Translations under genes and position numbers: made by a program
Shown: piece by piece, positions 18,293-27,560 of the stretch
Position numbering within the stretch: the first letter of the stretch is position 1
Layout: every line of letters begins with the position of its first letter
Notes under the pieces: generated by a model
The model's database searches: none
Told to the model about the DNA's origin: nothing
Seen by the model: the letters and a program-made list of their open reading frames with translations, nothing else
Origin: Thiosocius sp963808165
GTDB taxonomy: Bacteria > Pseudomonadota > Gammaproteobacteria > Chromatiales > Chromatiaceae
Direction of reading: 5' to 3'
NCBI GenBank assembly: GCA_963808165.1
Contig: CAWEET010000023.1
Location: 1 to 64,000 of the forward strand
Length of the DNA stretch: 64,000 bases

Positions 18293-19600
18293 TCACCAAC
18301 GACGCTCGAAGCGTCGGCGCATGATGACCGCAAAGGTGTTCATGACAATCAGGAACGCGAGCAACACGATGATCGCGGCCGATGTACGCTCGACGAAGGC
18401 ACGCTCGGGACTGTCGGCCCAGAGGTACACCTGCACCGGCAGCACGGTCGATGGATCGAGGGGGCCGCCAGGTATGTCCACGATGAACGCGACCATGCCG
18501 ATCATCAGCAGCGGTGCAGTTTCTCCCAGCGCCTGGGCCATACCGATGATGGTGCCGGTCAACATGCCGGGCATCGACAGCGGCAGCACATGGTGAAAAA
18601 CGGTCTGCATCTTCGACGCACCCACACCCAGCGCTGCCTCGCGAATCGAGGGCGGGACCGATTTGAGCGCCGCGCGCGAGGCGATGATGATGGTCGGCAG
18701 CGTCATCAGGGTCAGCACCAGACCACCGACCAGCGGCGCTGAGCGCGGCAGTCCGAACAGATTGATGAACATCGCCAGACCGAGCAGACCAAACACAATC
18801 GAGGGCACCGCCGCGAGGTTGTTGATATTTACCTCGATCAGATCGGTCCAGCGATTCTTCGGTGCGAATTCCTCCAGATAGATCGCCGCCGCGACGCCGA
18901 TCGGGAAGGACAGCAGAAGCGTCACCAGCAGCGTGTAGAAGGAGCCCGCGACGGCACCGCCGATGCCCGCAAGCTCGGGCTCCCGCGAGTCGCCATTGGT
19001 AAAGAATCCGGTATTGAACTTCTTGCTGACCAGACCATGTTCTTCGAGCGTGTCGACCCAGCCGATTACCTTGTCATTGACGCGACGGTCCTGCGCCGGC
19101 GCATGGCGGTCTATGTGTCCCTTGACCAACATATCGATGTCGTCGTCGGCGATCAGCGCGATGCTCTTGCGAGTGCCGATCAGATCCGGGTAAGCCTGCA
19201 CCATCTCTAGCAATTGGAAGGGCGCACCGGAACTCAGGATCCGGTTGAGCGCGCGCTTGTCGCGGCGGCCGGTGACCTCGGGGAACATCTCGCGCAGCGG
19301 CTCCCGGGCCACCTTGCGAAAATCCGCCTGCGCGATCACCGCCGGGTCGCGGGTACCGTCCGGGTCGATCACTTCAGGGTCGAAATACACCTCCAGCACG
19401 ATGTGCGTCTGCACGAAGGCGCTGTAGCCCTTGCTGATGATGTCGCCAAACAGGACGCCGACGAACAACAGGCCAAGGATGACGGCGCCGAGGCCAAGAT
19501 AGCGGAACCTCCGCTCCCTGGCATAGCGCCGCTTAAGCGATGCATTGACGATGTCTATCGCGCGGACGCGCGTCTGTTCCGAATCATTCATCACATTCAC
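18293..19600 (-). CDS. pstA: Phosphate ABC transporter permease PstA (long form)
   Basis: 435-residue inner-membrane permease. The C-terminal half (from about 210) is the typical permease domain, with LIEVNINNLAAVPSIVFGLLGLAMF and the EAA-like ALGVGASKMQTVFHHVLPLSMPGMLTG loop that contacts PstB. Between the first membrane helix (about 35-58) and the second is a periplasmic insert of about 150 residues (EVYFDPEVIDPDG...GFFTNGDSREPELAGI) absent from E. coli PstA (about 296). Starts at GTG overlapping the pstC stop (GTGA); an ATG three codons later is an alternative. Confidence 0.94.
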   Translation of the reverse strand: MNVMNDSEQTRVRAIDIVNASLKRRYARERRFRYLGLGAVILGLLFVGVLFGDIISKGYSAFVQTHIVLEVYFDPEVIDPDGTRDPAVIAQADFRKVAREPLREMFPEVTGRRDKRALNRILSSGAPFQLLEMVQAYPDLIGTRKSIALIADDDIDMLVKGHIDRHAPAQDRRVNDKVIGWVDTLEEHGLVSKKFNTGFFTNGDSREPELAGIGGAVAGSFYTLLVTLLLSFPIGVAAAIYLEEFAPKNRWTDLIEVNINNLAAVPSIVFGLLGLAMFINLFGLPRSAPLVGGLVLTLMTLPTIIIASRAALKSVPPSIREAALGVGASKMQTVFHHVLPLSMPGMLTGTIIGMAQALGETAPLLMIGMVAFIVDIPGGPLDPSTVLPVQVYLWADSPERAFVERTSAAIIVLLAFLIVMNTFAVIMRRRFERRW

Positions 19601-20985
19601 TCGTATTGCTCGCGATACTTGCGCACGATGTGCAGTGCCACGATGTTCAGACCCAGGGTGACGACGAAAAGCAGCAGCCCCAAAGCGAACGCCGCCAGCG
19701 TCTTGGCACTGTCGAACTCCTGGTCGCCGACGAGCAAGGTCACGATCTGTACCGTCACCGTGGTGACGCTATCGAGCGGATTTGCGGTGAGATTGGCGCT
19801 CAGGCCAGCCGCCATCACGACGATCATGGTTTCACCGATCGCGCGCGAGGCGGCCAGCAGCACCCCGCCCATGATGCCGGGCAGCGCGGCCGGCAGGACC
19901 ACCTGCCGGATGGTCTCGGAGCGCGTGGCGCCGAGCGCGAAGGAAGCGTCGCGCAGAGACTGCGGCACCGCGTTGATGACGTCGTCGGACAGCGACGAAA
20001 CGAAGGGGATGATCATGATGCCCATGACCAGGCCGGCAGCCAGGGCGCTCTCGGACGATACCGTCAATCCGATGGATTCACCTGCACCGCGGATGGCTGG
20101 CGCCAGGGTCAGCGCGGCGAAGAAGCCGTACACCACGGTCGGCACGCCCGCCAGCACCTCGAGCACCGGTTTGGCATAGGAGCGCAACCTGGGTCCGGCA
20201 TAGTCGGACAGATAGATGGCCGACATCAGGCCGATCGGCACTGCAACCAGCAGCGCGATCAGCGAGATCAGCAGTGTGCCGGCAAACAAGGGCACTGCGC
20301 CGAAGGCGCCGCTGGCACCCACCTGGTCGGCACGCAGCGCCACCTGGGGGCTCCACGTCAGCCCGAACAGGAAATCGGTGATCGGGATCTTCTGGAAGAA
20401 GCGGAAGGATTCGAACAAAACCGACAGCACGATGCCGACCGTGGTCAGGATGGCAATCAGAGAGCTGGCGACCAACAGGCCGGTGACGATCAGCTCGACC
20501 CGATTGCGTGCCCGCATCCTCGGTCCGATCGCACGCCAGGCGAGTGAACCGGCCGCAAGTGCGATACTCAGGGCGACCACCGCGAGCGCAATCTTGCCGA
20601 TCGAGCGCAACTCGTTCATGTGATCGGCGGCGCGTTGCATGGCCTGATCCACGTCACCGGATACGATGTTGCCGTTGGCCAGGTTCGTGATGTCGTTCAC
20701 CAGCAGGCCGAGTCGATCCGGCGGCAACTCACGCATCTCCGCGGGCAGCGACTCGACCACCATGGAGGTGATGACAGAACCCTCGAAAAAAATCCAGAGG
20801 GCCGCGATAAACAGCGCCGGCAGGCCGGCCCAGAGCGCAGCATAAAAACCATAGTACGCCGGCAGTGAATGGAGCTTTCGGGCGCCGGACCGGCCACCCA
20901 CCGTCGCCAGGGAGCGTCGGCGGCCCAAGTGGAAGGCCATGGCCATTACTCCCAGCAGCACCAATATCAGCAAAGAAAGTTGCAT
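19597..20985 (-). CDS. pstC: Phosphate ABC transporter permease PstC (long form)
   Basis: 462-residue permease, longer than E. coli PstC (319). An N-terminal membrane helix, a second one (about 50-72) and a soluble insert (about 73-140, ESLPAEMRELPPDRLGLLVNDITNL...) precede the standard permease core. The core carries VLEVLAGVPTVVYGFFAALTLAP and the cytoplasmic coupling loop ALGATRSETIRQVVLPAALPGIMGG. Paired with an equally extended PstA, so the two inserts probably face each other in the periplasm (inference). Starts 86 bases downstream of pstS, beyond a terminator-like hairpin. Confidence 0.94.
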   Translation of the reverse strand: MQLSLLILVLLGVMAMAFHLGRRRSLATVGGRSGARKLHSLPAYYGFYAALWAGLPALFIAALWIFFEGSVITSMVVESLPAEMRELPPDRLGLLVNDITNLANGNIVSGDVDQAMQRAADHMNELRSIGKIALAVVALSIALAAGSLAWRAIGPRMRARNRVELIVTGLLVASSLIAILTTVGIVLSVLFESFRFFQKIPITDFLFGLTWSPQVALRADQVGASGAFGAVPLFAGTLLISLIALLVAVPIGLMSAIYLSDYAGPRLRSYAKPVLEVLAGVPTVVYGFFAALTLAPAIRGAGESIGLTVSSESALAAGLVMGIMIIPFVSSLSDDVINAVPQSLRDASFALGATRSETIRQVVLPAALPGIMGGVLLAASRAIGETMIVVMAAGLSANLTANPLDSVTTVTVQIVTLLVGDQEFDSAKTLAAFALGLLLFVVTLGLNIVALHIVRKYREQYE

Positions 20986-21008
20986 ATTGCCTATCGCGTC
21001 GTCACGTC

Positions 21009-21038
21009 AAAAACGAATGGCGGCGCTAGCGCCGCCAT
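21009..21038 (-). terminator. Terminator-like hairpin between pstS and pstC
   Basis: On the transcribed strand, ATGGCGGCG, a CTAG loop and CGCCGCCAT (21017-21038) are followed by TCG and five T residues (21009-21013). It sits 34 bases after the pstS stop. A partial terminator here would make more PstS than permease, as is common for binding-protein operons. Confidence 0.7.
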
Positions 21039-21071
21039 CCTCGAGGGCAGACCGAAATCCAGTCGAACGGA

Positions 21072-22181
21072 TTAAAGCGCACCCATCGGGGTCATCGCCC
21101 TGGCGGCATCACGGAACTGCTCCCGCTCGGCCTCAGGCTCAGGGATCAGCCCTTTCTCCGACAGGTACCCTTCCTCACCCATCGCCTTTTCGGAGGTGAA
21201 CTCGGCGACATATTCGGCGATTCCCGGCACCGCATCAACGTGTGCCTTCTTCACATAGAAGTAAAGCGGGCGCGAGACCGGGTAGGCGCCGTCGGCAATA
21301 TTATCGAAGGTCGGCTCCTTACCATCGACCATCGCGCCCTGAATCTTGTCGGCATTCTGATCGAGGAACGAGAAACCGAAAATACCGACCGCGTTGGGAT
21401 TGGCCTCGAGCTTCTGTACGATCAGGTTGTCGTTCTCGCCGGCCTCGATGAACGCCCCGTCCTCGCGGATGCCATGGGAAACGGCCTGGAATACCTTCTT
21501 GCCCTTCTTGTTGAAGGCGCTCTCCGGAATACCGAGTTTGGCCATCAGGGCCTTGATCTCGCCTTCCTCTTTGGCACCGCGCAGCTTCGCGAGGTCTTCG
21601 AACTTCTTTGCACCGCCTTCCATTGCGAGTTCGACAAAGGCATCACGCGTTCCCGAGGTTGGTGGTGGGCCGAGGACCTCGATCTTGCTGTCGGGCAACG
21701 CAGAATTGACATCTTGCCAGCTCTTGTAGGGGTTATCGACCAGCTTGCCGTCGTCGCCCGGCACCTGCTTGGCCAGGGCGAGGAAAATGTCCTTACGAGT
21801 CAGGCTCAGCGGCCTGGTAGCCTTTGACTGGCCAAGCACGATGCCGTCGTAGCCGACTTTTACTTCGATGATGTCTTTCACGCCGTTTTTCGCGCACAGT
21901 TCCTGCTCGGACTTCTTGATTCGGCGCGAGGCATTGGTGATATCCGGGTACTCGACGCCGACCCCACCGCAGAACAGCTTCAGACCGCCGCCCGACCCGG
22001 TCGACTCGACCTTCGGCGTCTTGAATTTGGTGGTCTTGCCGAACTGTTCGGCGACTACCGTTGCGAACGGGTAGACGGTAGACGAACCAACGATGCTGAT
22101 GTAGTCGCGCGCAGCCGCCTGAGCGGTGCCGGACACGAACGCAGCGGACAGGGCCGCAAGTACCAAGGTCTTTCTGAACAC
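21072..22181 (-). CDS. pstS: Phosphate ABC transporter substrate-binding protein
   Basis: 369-residue periplasmic phosphate-binding protein. Signal peptide MFRKTLVLAALSAAFVSGTAQAA, then the phosphate-binding loop ISIVGSSTVYPFATVVAEQF and the second ligand segment PPTSGTRDAFVELAMEGG, with the conserved S-G-T-R. The start is a GTG with GGAGG 5 bases upstream. First gene of pstSCAB-phoU. Upstream DNA contains scattered TTGTCAC/TTTGACAT elements reminiscent of Pho box halves but no convincing tandem pair. Confidence 0.96.
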   Translation of the reverse strand: MFRKTLVLAALSAAFVSGTAQAAARDYISIVGSSTVYPFATVVAEQFGKTTKFKTPKVESTGSGGGLKLFCGGVGVEYPDITNASRRIKKSEQELCAKNGVKDIIEVKVGYDGIVLGQSKATRPLSLTRKDIFLALAKQVPGDDGKLVDNPYKSWQDVNSALPDSKIEVLGPPPTSGTRDAFVELAMEGGAKKFEDLAKLRGAKEEGEIKALMAKLGIPESAFNKKGKKVFQAVSHGIREDGAFIEAGENDNLIVQKLEANPNAVGIFGFSFLDQNADKIQGAMVDGKEPTFDNIADGAYPVSRPLYFYVKKAHVDAVPGIAEYVAEFTSEKAMGEEGYLSEKGLIPEPEAEREQFRDAARAMTPMGAL

Positions 22182-22186
22182 TGGGG

Positions 22187-22191
22187 CCTCC
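22187..22191 (-). promoter_or_regulatory. Ribosome-binding site of the pstS GTG start
   Basis: GGAGG on the minus strand 5 bases before GTG at 22181; supports the non-ATG start that includes the full signal peptide. Confidence 0.75.
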
Positions 22192-22419
22192 AGGGGACGG
22201 ATTCGGTTTCGTTATGGACACCACATTTTCTGTGGCTCGGCATGTCAAAGAATTTCAGCGTTTACTGAAATCGACCCGTATTTTGAATCGCTCGTGTGAC
22301 AAGCTCATTTCAGAAGTGGGTGCGTTTGATGAAGAGAACTGCCGGGGATCCGAACGGAAAATGGCCGGGGTGCGATGTCCTGCTCCGAATCTTGATCGAC
22401 GGCAATGGCAACGGCTTTT

Positions 22420-22755
22420 CTAGAGCCCGGCAGCCGTCGCCCTCAGCACCTCATCCGGATCGGCGCCGGCAGCGATCGCTTGTGCCGCAATATCCCCGGC
22501 GCAACCCAGCGCACGCTGCTGCTGTTCGCGCTCAGCGAGTGCCGCAACGGCGGCCTGCACCATGGCCCCCGCCTGCTCCGGTCCCCGCTGACGGATGCTC
22601 TTGAACACGACGCTTTCGATGCACTCACCCCCGTCGGCAGCGCGCAGGAAGTCATTCAACAGGGCAGCCGAAGCGGCCGATGCGATCAGCACAACTGACA
22701 GCACAACTGACCAGCGGCGCCGAATCAGGCAGGGGACAGCAGGGTCGGGTGCCAA
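22420..22755 (-). CDS. Possible small secreted or membrane-anchored protein
   Basis: Open frame of up to 111 residues with a hydrophobic N-terminal segment (WSVVLSVVLIASAASAALL) preceded by arginines, followed by a soluble part with two cysteines (GGECIES and ALGCAGD) and alanine-rich helices. This looks like a signal peptide or anchor plus a small helical domain. The first possible start is TTG, with GTG codons inside, and no strong ribosome-binding site decides between them. No family recognised. Sits alone between pstS and lapD, same strand as both. Confidence 0.4.
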   Translation of the reverse strand: MAPDPAVPCLIRRRWSVVLSVVLIASAASAALLNDFLRAADGGECIESVVFKSIRQRGPEQAGAMVQAAVAALAEREQQQRALGCAGDIAAQAIAAGADPDEVLRATAAGL

Positions 22756-22775
22756 GTAACTGGATTCCCATTCTA

Positions 22776-22807
22776 ATTGCAGAATAAACCCGGCCTGCAG
22801 GGCCGGG
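22776..22807 (-). terminator. GC hairpin with T-rich tail downstream of lapD
   Basis: On the minus strand, CCCGGCC, a short CTGCA-containing loop and GGCCGGG (22789-22807) are followed by TTTATTCTGC. This fits a rho-independent terminator for minus-strand transcripts coming from lapD, about 170 bases downstream of its stop. The stretch between (22808-22980) has no recognised gene. Confidence 0.55.
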
Positions 22808-22980
22808 CACGCAGACTAACCAAGCAAGACTCGAACCATCTTTTTAATACCCCTTGTTTCAGCGAGTTGCCTGGGCAGCGTCGCCCGATTGCAAAAAACC
22901 CTGACAGTAAACCGCCGAAATATTGTCTTCAGACCGCCTGGCCTGCCGGGAATTTGGCGAATTGGCTCCGGCCGGTGGGA

Positions 22981-24924
22981 CTATTCGGGACGTCCCAACC
23001 AGTAACCACGGCCGGCATCGATGCCGATAGTCGCCAAAGTCTGCCAGTCGGCATCGGTCTCGACCGACTCGGCAACCACAAGCATGTCCAGACCATGGGC
23101 GATATCGGCGATCGTTCGCAAAAAGAACCGATTCGCGTCCTGCTGTCCAAGCCTGGAGACGAAACTGCCGTCGACCTTTAAATAGTGGACCTTCAGTGCT
23201 CGAAGGTGGGCAAACGAGGTGAATCCCCTTCCGAAATGGTCCAGCGAAAACTCGACGCCAAGGGGAGTCAGATGATCGATCCATCGGATGAGCATTTCGA
23301 TGTGGGCCTGTGCCGCGTACTCGGGCAACTCCAGGATCAGCTCCCCCGCCGCGACCGGATGCTGCTGCAGCTCGTCCAGCAGCCAGTCCAGCTGGCCGGG
23401 ATCGGCCAGGCTGGCAGCGCTCAGGTTGACCGCGACCCGCCCTGGATAGGCACCCGCCTGCAGGGCAAGCACCACCGCCTCGATCACCGCCCGGTCAACC
23501 ACCGGGGCCAGTCCGACGTTCTCCGCCATCGGGATGAGTTCCGCGGCCTTGATGGCTTCATTCGGTCGTTCCGGATCCTGGACGCGCAAAAACAACTCAT
23601 GATGCAGGAGCTCGCCATCCCGGCATGCCACCACGGGTTGGCGCAACAAACGGAAGCGTTGCTCCCGAATCGCCCGGCCGATCAGTTCACGCCACGCGCT
23701 GGCGGATCGTGGCGCCACGCCTTGCGGCCGACGCCTGCGCACGATCCAGGCATTGCCAGCCACGCTCTGAGCTTCGCGCAACGCCATGTCGGCCGCTGCC
23801 AGCAGCTCAGAAACCTCCTGCCCCTCGTAGACGATCCCCCCGACGTGCGCAACGTCCGCGGACGGGAGATCGAGCCTGCGATACAGGTCGGCCAGTGCCC
23901 CCGTTGCATCCGCCGCCAAGCGCCGCAGGGCCTCCTCGCTCAGGCCGTCGAGCAGCATGCCGAAATCGGCGCCGGACAGTCGGGCCACCGTGGAGCGCGG
24001 CTCGCCCCGCAGCAACGCGGCGAGCGTCCGACCGGCCTCGGCGAGCAGTCGGTCGCCGGCCGCATAGCCGCGCATCTGATTGAATGCCTTGAAGCCCTTC
24101 AGTTGCAGCAGTAGCAAACCGCCGGTCGCGAGCAGATCGGGGGTGACGAGGCGATGCTCGAGGACATCCATGAACTGCCGCCGGTTCGCCAGACCGGTCA
24201 CTGGATCCTCGAAGGCCTGCTCGCGCAGTTCTTCGGCCTGGCGACCCGAGTCTTCCAGCATCCGCCCGACCTTGCCCGACAGACGGTTCATCGCATCGAC
24301 CACACGCCGGAACTCGGTCGTGAAGGGCCGACGATCGACCAGGGGGAACTCGCGATTGCAGATCGCCGTCGCCTGCCGCTCGATGGCCTTCAGGGGCCGC
24401 AGCAACAGTCGCAGCGCAATGCTACCAGCGAGTAATGCGAGCAGGGCCCCAGCCAGGAACAGGTGCAGCGTCTGCGTCGACATCTGCCAAAGCTGCCGGT
24501 AGGCAAGCCCGGGGTGGCTGGTCACCGCGACCCTGCCCAACTGACGCCAGCCCGACATTACCGTCGCTGTGCGCATAGGCGCCTGCAGCGGAAACAGGCG
24601 CGTGAACCAGGCGGGCACATCATCCACCTCGAGCTCGGTCACCCGCTCGACCCCGACCCGCCCATCCAGATCCTCGAAACGGATACGCAGATAGTCCCCG
24701 CGGTGGAATATCGCATTGACCATCGCGGTGACCAGTGCCTGATCTTCCGCCTCAACATGGGTGGTGGCCGACAGGCCCAGCGAGGTCGCCGCGTCCTGCG
24801 CGTGCGAAGCGAGCTGCGACTCCAGATAAGCACGCATATTGTTTATGCTGATCGCGAACGTACCGGCGAACAGCAGCAACACCAATACAGCAATGAGGAG
24901 GATGAGTTGTCTGGAGAGGCTCAC
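22981..24924 (-). CDS. lapD: LapD-like degenerate GGDEF/EAL c-di-GMP receptor
   Basis: 647-residue inner-membrane receptor. TM1 (6-28), a periplasmic LapD/MoxY-type sensor (about 29-150, YLRIRFEDLDGRVGVERV, LFPLQAPMRTATVMSGWRQLGRVAVTSHPG), TM2 (about 153-175), HAMP (about 176-225), a GGDEF-type domain with the active site changed to SGADF (317-321), and an EAL-type domain whose signature reads ELFLRV (444-449). Both catalytic motifs are degenerate, as in LapD, which binds c-di-GMP and sequesters the LapG protease. The next gene upstream is lapG, 13 bases away, which strongly supports this role. No LapA adhesin is encoded here. Confidence 0.92.
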   Translation of the reverse strand: MSLSRQLILLIAVLVLLLFAGTFAISINNMRAYLESQLASHAQDAATSLGLSATTHVEAEDQALVTAMVNAIFHRGDYLRIRFEDLDGRVGVERVTELEVDDVPAWFTRLFPLQAPMRTATVMSGWRQLGRVAVTSHPGLAYRQLWQMSTQTLHLFLAGALLALLAGSIALRLLLRPLKAIERQATAICNREFPLVDRRPFTTEFRRVVDAMNRLSGKVGRMLEDSGRQAEELREQAFEDPVTGLANRRQFMDVLEHRLVTPDLLATGGLLLLQLKGFKAFNQMRGYAAGDRLLAEAGRTLAALLRGEPRSTVARLSGADFGMLLDGLSEEALRRLAADATGALADLYRRLDLPSADVAHVGGIVYEGQEVSELLAAADMALREAQSVAGNAWIVRRRRPQGVAPRSASAWRELIGRAIREQRFRLLRQPVVACRDGELLHHELFLRVQDPERPNEAIKAAELIPMAENVGLAPVVDRAVIEAVVLALQAGAYPGRVAVNLSAASLADPGQLDWLLDELQQHPVAAGELILELPEYAAQAHIEMLIRWIDHLTPLGVEFSLDHFGRGFTSFAHLRALKVHYLKVDGSFVSRLGQQDANRFFLRTIADIAHGLDMLVVAESVETDADWQTLATIGIDAGRGYWLGRPE

Positions 24925-24937
24925 CGATTTCTGCCCA

Positions 24938-25627
24938 TCATCCGCCCACCGACATCTGCTGAATCAGCCTGGCCTGATAGGACTGCCAGCGCGACAGCCG
25001 TTCGGCGCCACCAATCTTCTTGCCTTCCACGCGATTGACCGCGAGCCACAGGTCGGCGCCATTGAAACTGTACACCGGCACCAGATCGTTCCGCTCGCCG
25101 GCAGTCAGGATCTGATCGGTCAGATTATCCAGGATCAGTGGCTCACCGGCGGCGGTCGGGTAATAGGCCAATACCATGTGCGCCTGATCGAGTTCGAGTG
25201 ACTTGACATAGGTGATCCGCAGGCGGTCCTCGTCCAGTCCCATACTGACCAGCGTGAAGTACTTGGAGATCGCATAGTCCTCGCAATCCGCCGCATTCAC
25301 GCCCAGCACCTCGAACGGCGTCGCCCAATAGTCCTTCTGGTCCCAGCGCGCATGGTCGGAATCGTAGGCGACCCGGTTGAAGAAAGCATTGACACGTTCC
25401 AGTCTGCCTCGGTCACTGGCGCCCTCGACGCTCGCGACCAGTTCCTGCAGCGCGACGACGCGGCCTCGGGCGGCAGCGCCGTATTCCCGCTCCATCCAGT
25501 CCAGCAGTGCGTCGCTGAACATCAGACCCCGCGCAGACACCCAGCCGACGAACAACAGGGTGAGACCCGTCGCCGCGACAGCGTGACGCATCGCGACATA
25601 TGACTGGGTGGGAACGGGGACGGACAT
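24938..25627 (-). CDS. lapG: LapG-like periplasmic cysteine protease
   Basis: 229-residue bacterial transglutaminase-like cysteine protease (BTLCP). The catalytic triad is visible as C115 (NAADCEDYAISKYF), H150 (DQAHMVLAYY) and D167 (LILDNLTD). An N-terminal hydrophobic segment (about 14-32) would export it. LapG cuts the retention module of a large surface adhesin when c-di-GMP is low; LapD holds it back when c-di-GMP is high (family knowledge). Transcribed upstream of lapD with a 13-base gap. The substrate adhesin and its type I secretion genes are not in the window. Divergent from proS. Confidence 0.92.
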   Translation of the reverse strand: MSVPVPTQSYVAMRHAVAATGLTLLFVGWVSARGLMFSDALLDWMEREYGAAARGRVVALQELVASVEGASDRGRLERVNAFFNRVAYDSDHARWDQKDYWATPFEVLGVNAADCEDYAISKYFTLVSMGLDEDRLRITYVKSLELDQAHMVLAYYPTAAGEPLILDNLTDQILTAGERNDLVPVYSFNGADLWLAVNRVEGKKIGGAERLSRWQSYQARLIQQMSVGG

Positions 25628-25774
25628 AGCTGGCGAATACTCCTGTTGCGCCGGCGGCCCGGGATCCTGGTGCCGCTTTTAGTTCTTACGGCGTAGCGGT
25701 GCAAAACTTGACTCCTTGGCGCCCACCCCCGCACGCCGCTAGAATCGCCCGTTCATGCCCAACGACACAGCAAG

Positions 25775-27520
25775 ATGCGCACCTCAAACTTTCCCCTGCA
25801 GACCCTGAAAGAAGTCCCTTCCGACGCCGAGATCGCCAGCCACCGACTGATGCTCCGTGCCGGCCTGATCCGCAAACTGGCAGCCGGCCTCTACACCTGG
25901 CTGCCGCTGGGACTGCGCGTGCTGCGCAAGGTCGAAAACATCGTACGCGAAGAAATGGATCGGGCCGGTGCGCTCGAGGTCCTGATGCCAGCGGTGCAGC
26001 CGGCCGAACTCTGGCAGGAGTCCGGACGCTGGGAACAGTACGGCCCGGAGCTGTTGCGGCTGCGCGATCGTCACCAGCGCGAGTTCTGTTTCGGCCCGAC
26101 GCATGAGGAAATCATCACCGACCTGGCCCGCACTGAACTGCGCAGCTACCGCCAGCTTCCGGTGAATTATTACCAGATCCAGACCAAGTTCCGCGATGAG
26201 ATCCGGCCACGTTTCGGCGTGATGCGGGCACGCGAATTTCTGATGAAAGATGCCTACTCCTTCCATCTCGACCAGCCCTCGCTGGAGCAGACCTATGCGG
26301 TGATGCATGCCACCTATTGCCGCATTTTTGCGCGCTGCGGTCTGGACTTCCGGCCCGTCGCGGCCGACACGGGCAGCATCGGGGGTAGCGGTTCCCACGA
26401 ATTCCATGTCCTCGCCGATTCGGGCGAAGACGCCATCGCCTTCTCGACCGGCAGCGACTATGCGGCCAACATCGAGCTTGCCGAGGCGGTCGCGCCGGCC
26501 AGCGAACCGGCAGCACCGGCCCGTGACATGGAGCGCGTCGACACCCCGGAGGCACGAACCATCGCCGAGTTGGTGGATCAATTCGACATCCCGATCGAGC
26601 GCACGGTGAAGACCCTGATCGTGCTGGCCGCCGAGGATGCCGACTCCGAGCTGGTCGCGCTGTTGCTGCGCGGCGATCACGAACTGAACACGATCAAGGC
26701 CGAGAAGCTGCCACAGGTGGCCGCACCCCTGCAGATGGCGAGCGAAGAGCAGATCCGCGCGGCGATTGGGGCCGGACCCGGCTCGCTCGGCCCAGTCGGC
26801 CTGCAGCTGCCGACCGTCGTCGATCGTGCGGCGGCGGTGGCCAGCGACTTCAGTGCCGGCGCCAACGTCGATGGCCAGCACTACTTTGGCCTCAACTGGG
26901 GGCGGGATGTCCCACTGCCCGCGGTTGCCGATATCCGCAACGTGGTCGAAGGCGACCCGAGCCCCGACGGGACCGGCACCCTGACGATAGCCCGCGGGAT
27001 CGAGGTCGGGCACATCTTCCAACTCGGGCGCAAGTACAGCGACGCGATGAACGCGACGGTGCTGGACGAGAACGGCAGGCAGGTCACCATGACCATGGGC
27101 TGCTATGGCATCGGGGTGTCGCGCGTGGTTGGCGCAGCCATCGAACAACACAACGACGACAAGGGCATCCGCTGGCCGAGCGCGATCGCCCCGTTCACGC
27201 TGGTGATCATCCCGATGCAGATGAAAAAATCCGACCGGGTCCGCGCCGCCGCAGATCAGCTCTACCAGGATTTGACGTCTGCCGGTGTCGATGTGCTGTT
27301 CGACGACCGTGACGCCCGGCCCGGAGTGATGTTCGCGGATATGGAACTGATCGGCATACCGCATCGCGTAGTGGTTGGCGAACGCGGCCTGGACAATGGT
27401 GAAGTGGAATACCGCGCACGTGGCGACGACGAGAATCAGATGCTGCCGCTGGCCGGTTTCGTGGCTTTTATCAAGGACCGGATCGCCGCGGAAATCGACC
27501 CGGGCGGGTCACCGGCCTGA
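25775..27520 (+). CDS. proS: Prolyl-tRNA synthetase
   Basis: Class IIa aminoacyl-tRNA synthetase of 581 residues, the usual bacterial type with an inserted YbaK-like editing domain (about 225-385) between motifs 2 and 3. Motif 1 lies in LPLGLRVLRKVENIVREEMDRAGALEVLMPAVQP, motif 2 includes FRDEIRPRFGVMRAREFLMKDAYSF and motif 3 is in MGCYGIGVSRVVGAAIEQ. The C-terminal anticodon-binding domain (FTLVIIPMQMKKSD...DVLFDDRDARPGVMFADMELIGIPHR) is complete. Stands alone; a GC hairpin follows the stop. Confidence 0.98.
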   Translation: MRTSNFPLQTLKEVPSDAEIASHRLMLRAGLIRKLAAGLYTWLPLGLRVLRKVENIVREEMDRAGALEVLMPAVQPAELWQESGRWEQYGPELLRLRDRHQREFCFGPTHEEIITDLARTELRSYRQLPVNYYQIQTKFRDEIRPRFGVMRAREFLMKDAYSFHLDQPSLEQTYAVMHATYCRIFARCGLDFRPVAADTGSIGGSGSHEFHVLADSGEDAIAFSTGSDYAANIELAEAVAPASEPAAPARDMERVDTPEARTIAELVDQFDIPIERTVKTLIVLAAEDADSELVALLLRGDHELNTIKAEKLPQVAAPLQMASEEQIRAAIGAGPGSLGPVGLQLPTVVDRAAAVASDFSAGANVDGQHYFGLNWGRDVPLPAVADIRNVVEGDPSPDGTGTLTIARGIEVGHIFQLGRKYSDAMNATVLDENGRQVTMTMGCYGIGVSRVVGAAIEQHNDDKGIRWPSAIAPFTLVIIPMQMKKSDRVRAAADQLYQDLTSAGVDVLFDDRDARPGVMFADMELIGIPHRVVVGERGLDNGEVEYRARGDDENQMLPLAGFVAFIKDRIAAEIDPGGSPA

Positions 27521-27541
27521 CGCACTGCCGGGACCTGAGCA

Positions 27542-27560
27542 CCCGGCCAACGTGGCCGGG
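27542..27560 (+). terminator. Possible terminator hairpin after proS
   Basis: CCCGGCC, a 5-base loop and GGCCGGG lie 22 bases after the proS stop. No T-run follows, so the hairpin may act with Rho or as a 3'-end stabiliser. The rest of the gap up to fabA holds no recognised gene; a TTGACA at 27710-27715 could be part of a fabA promoter but lacks a good -10 partner. Confidence 0.4.

Noticed and set aside
22182..22320. Pho box in front of pstS
   Set aside because: TTGTCAC and TTTGACAT are present but about 40 bases apart, not as an 11-base-spaced tandem, so no site was called.
22808..22870. GGTTCGAGTC on the minus strand, resembling a tRNA T-loop
   Set aside because: The flanking bases do not pair as a T-stem, and no acceptor, D or anticodon arm could be drawn around it.
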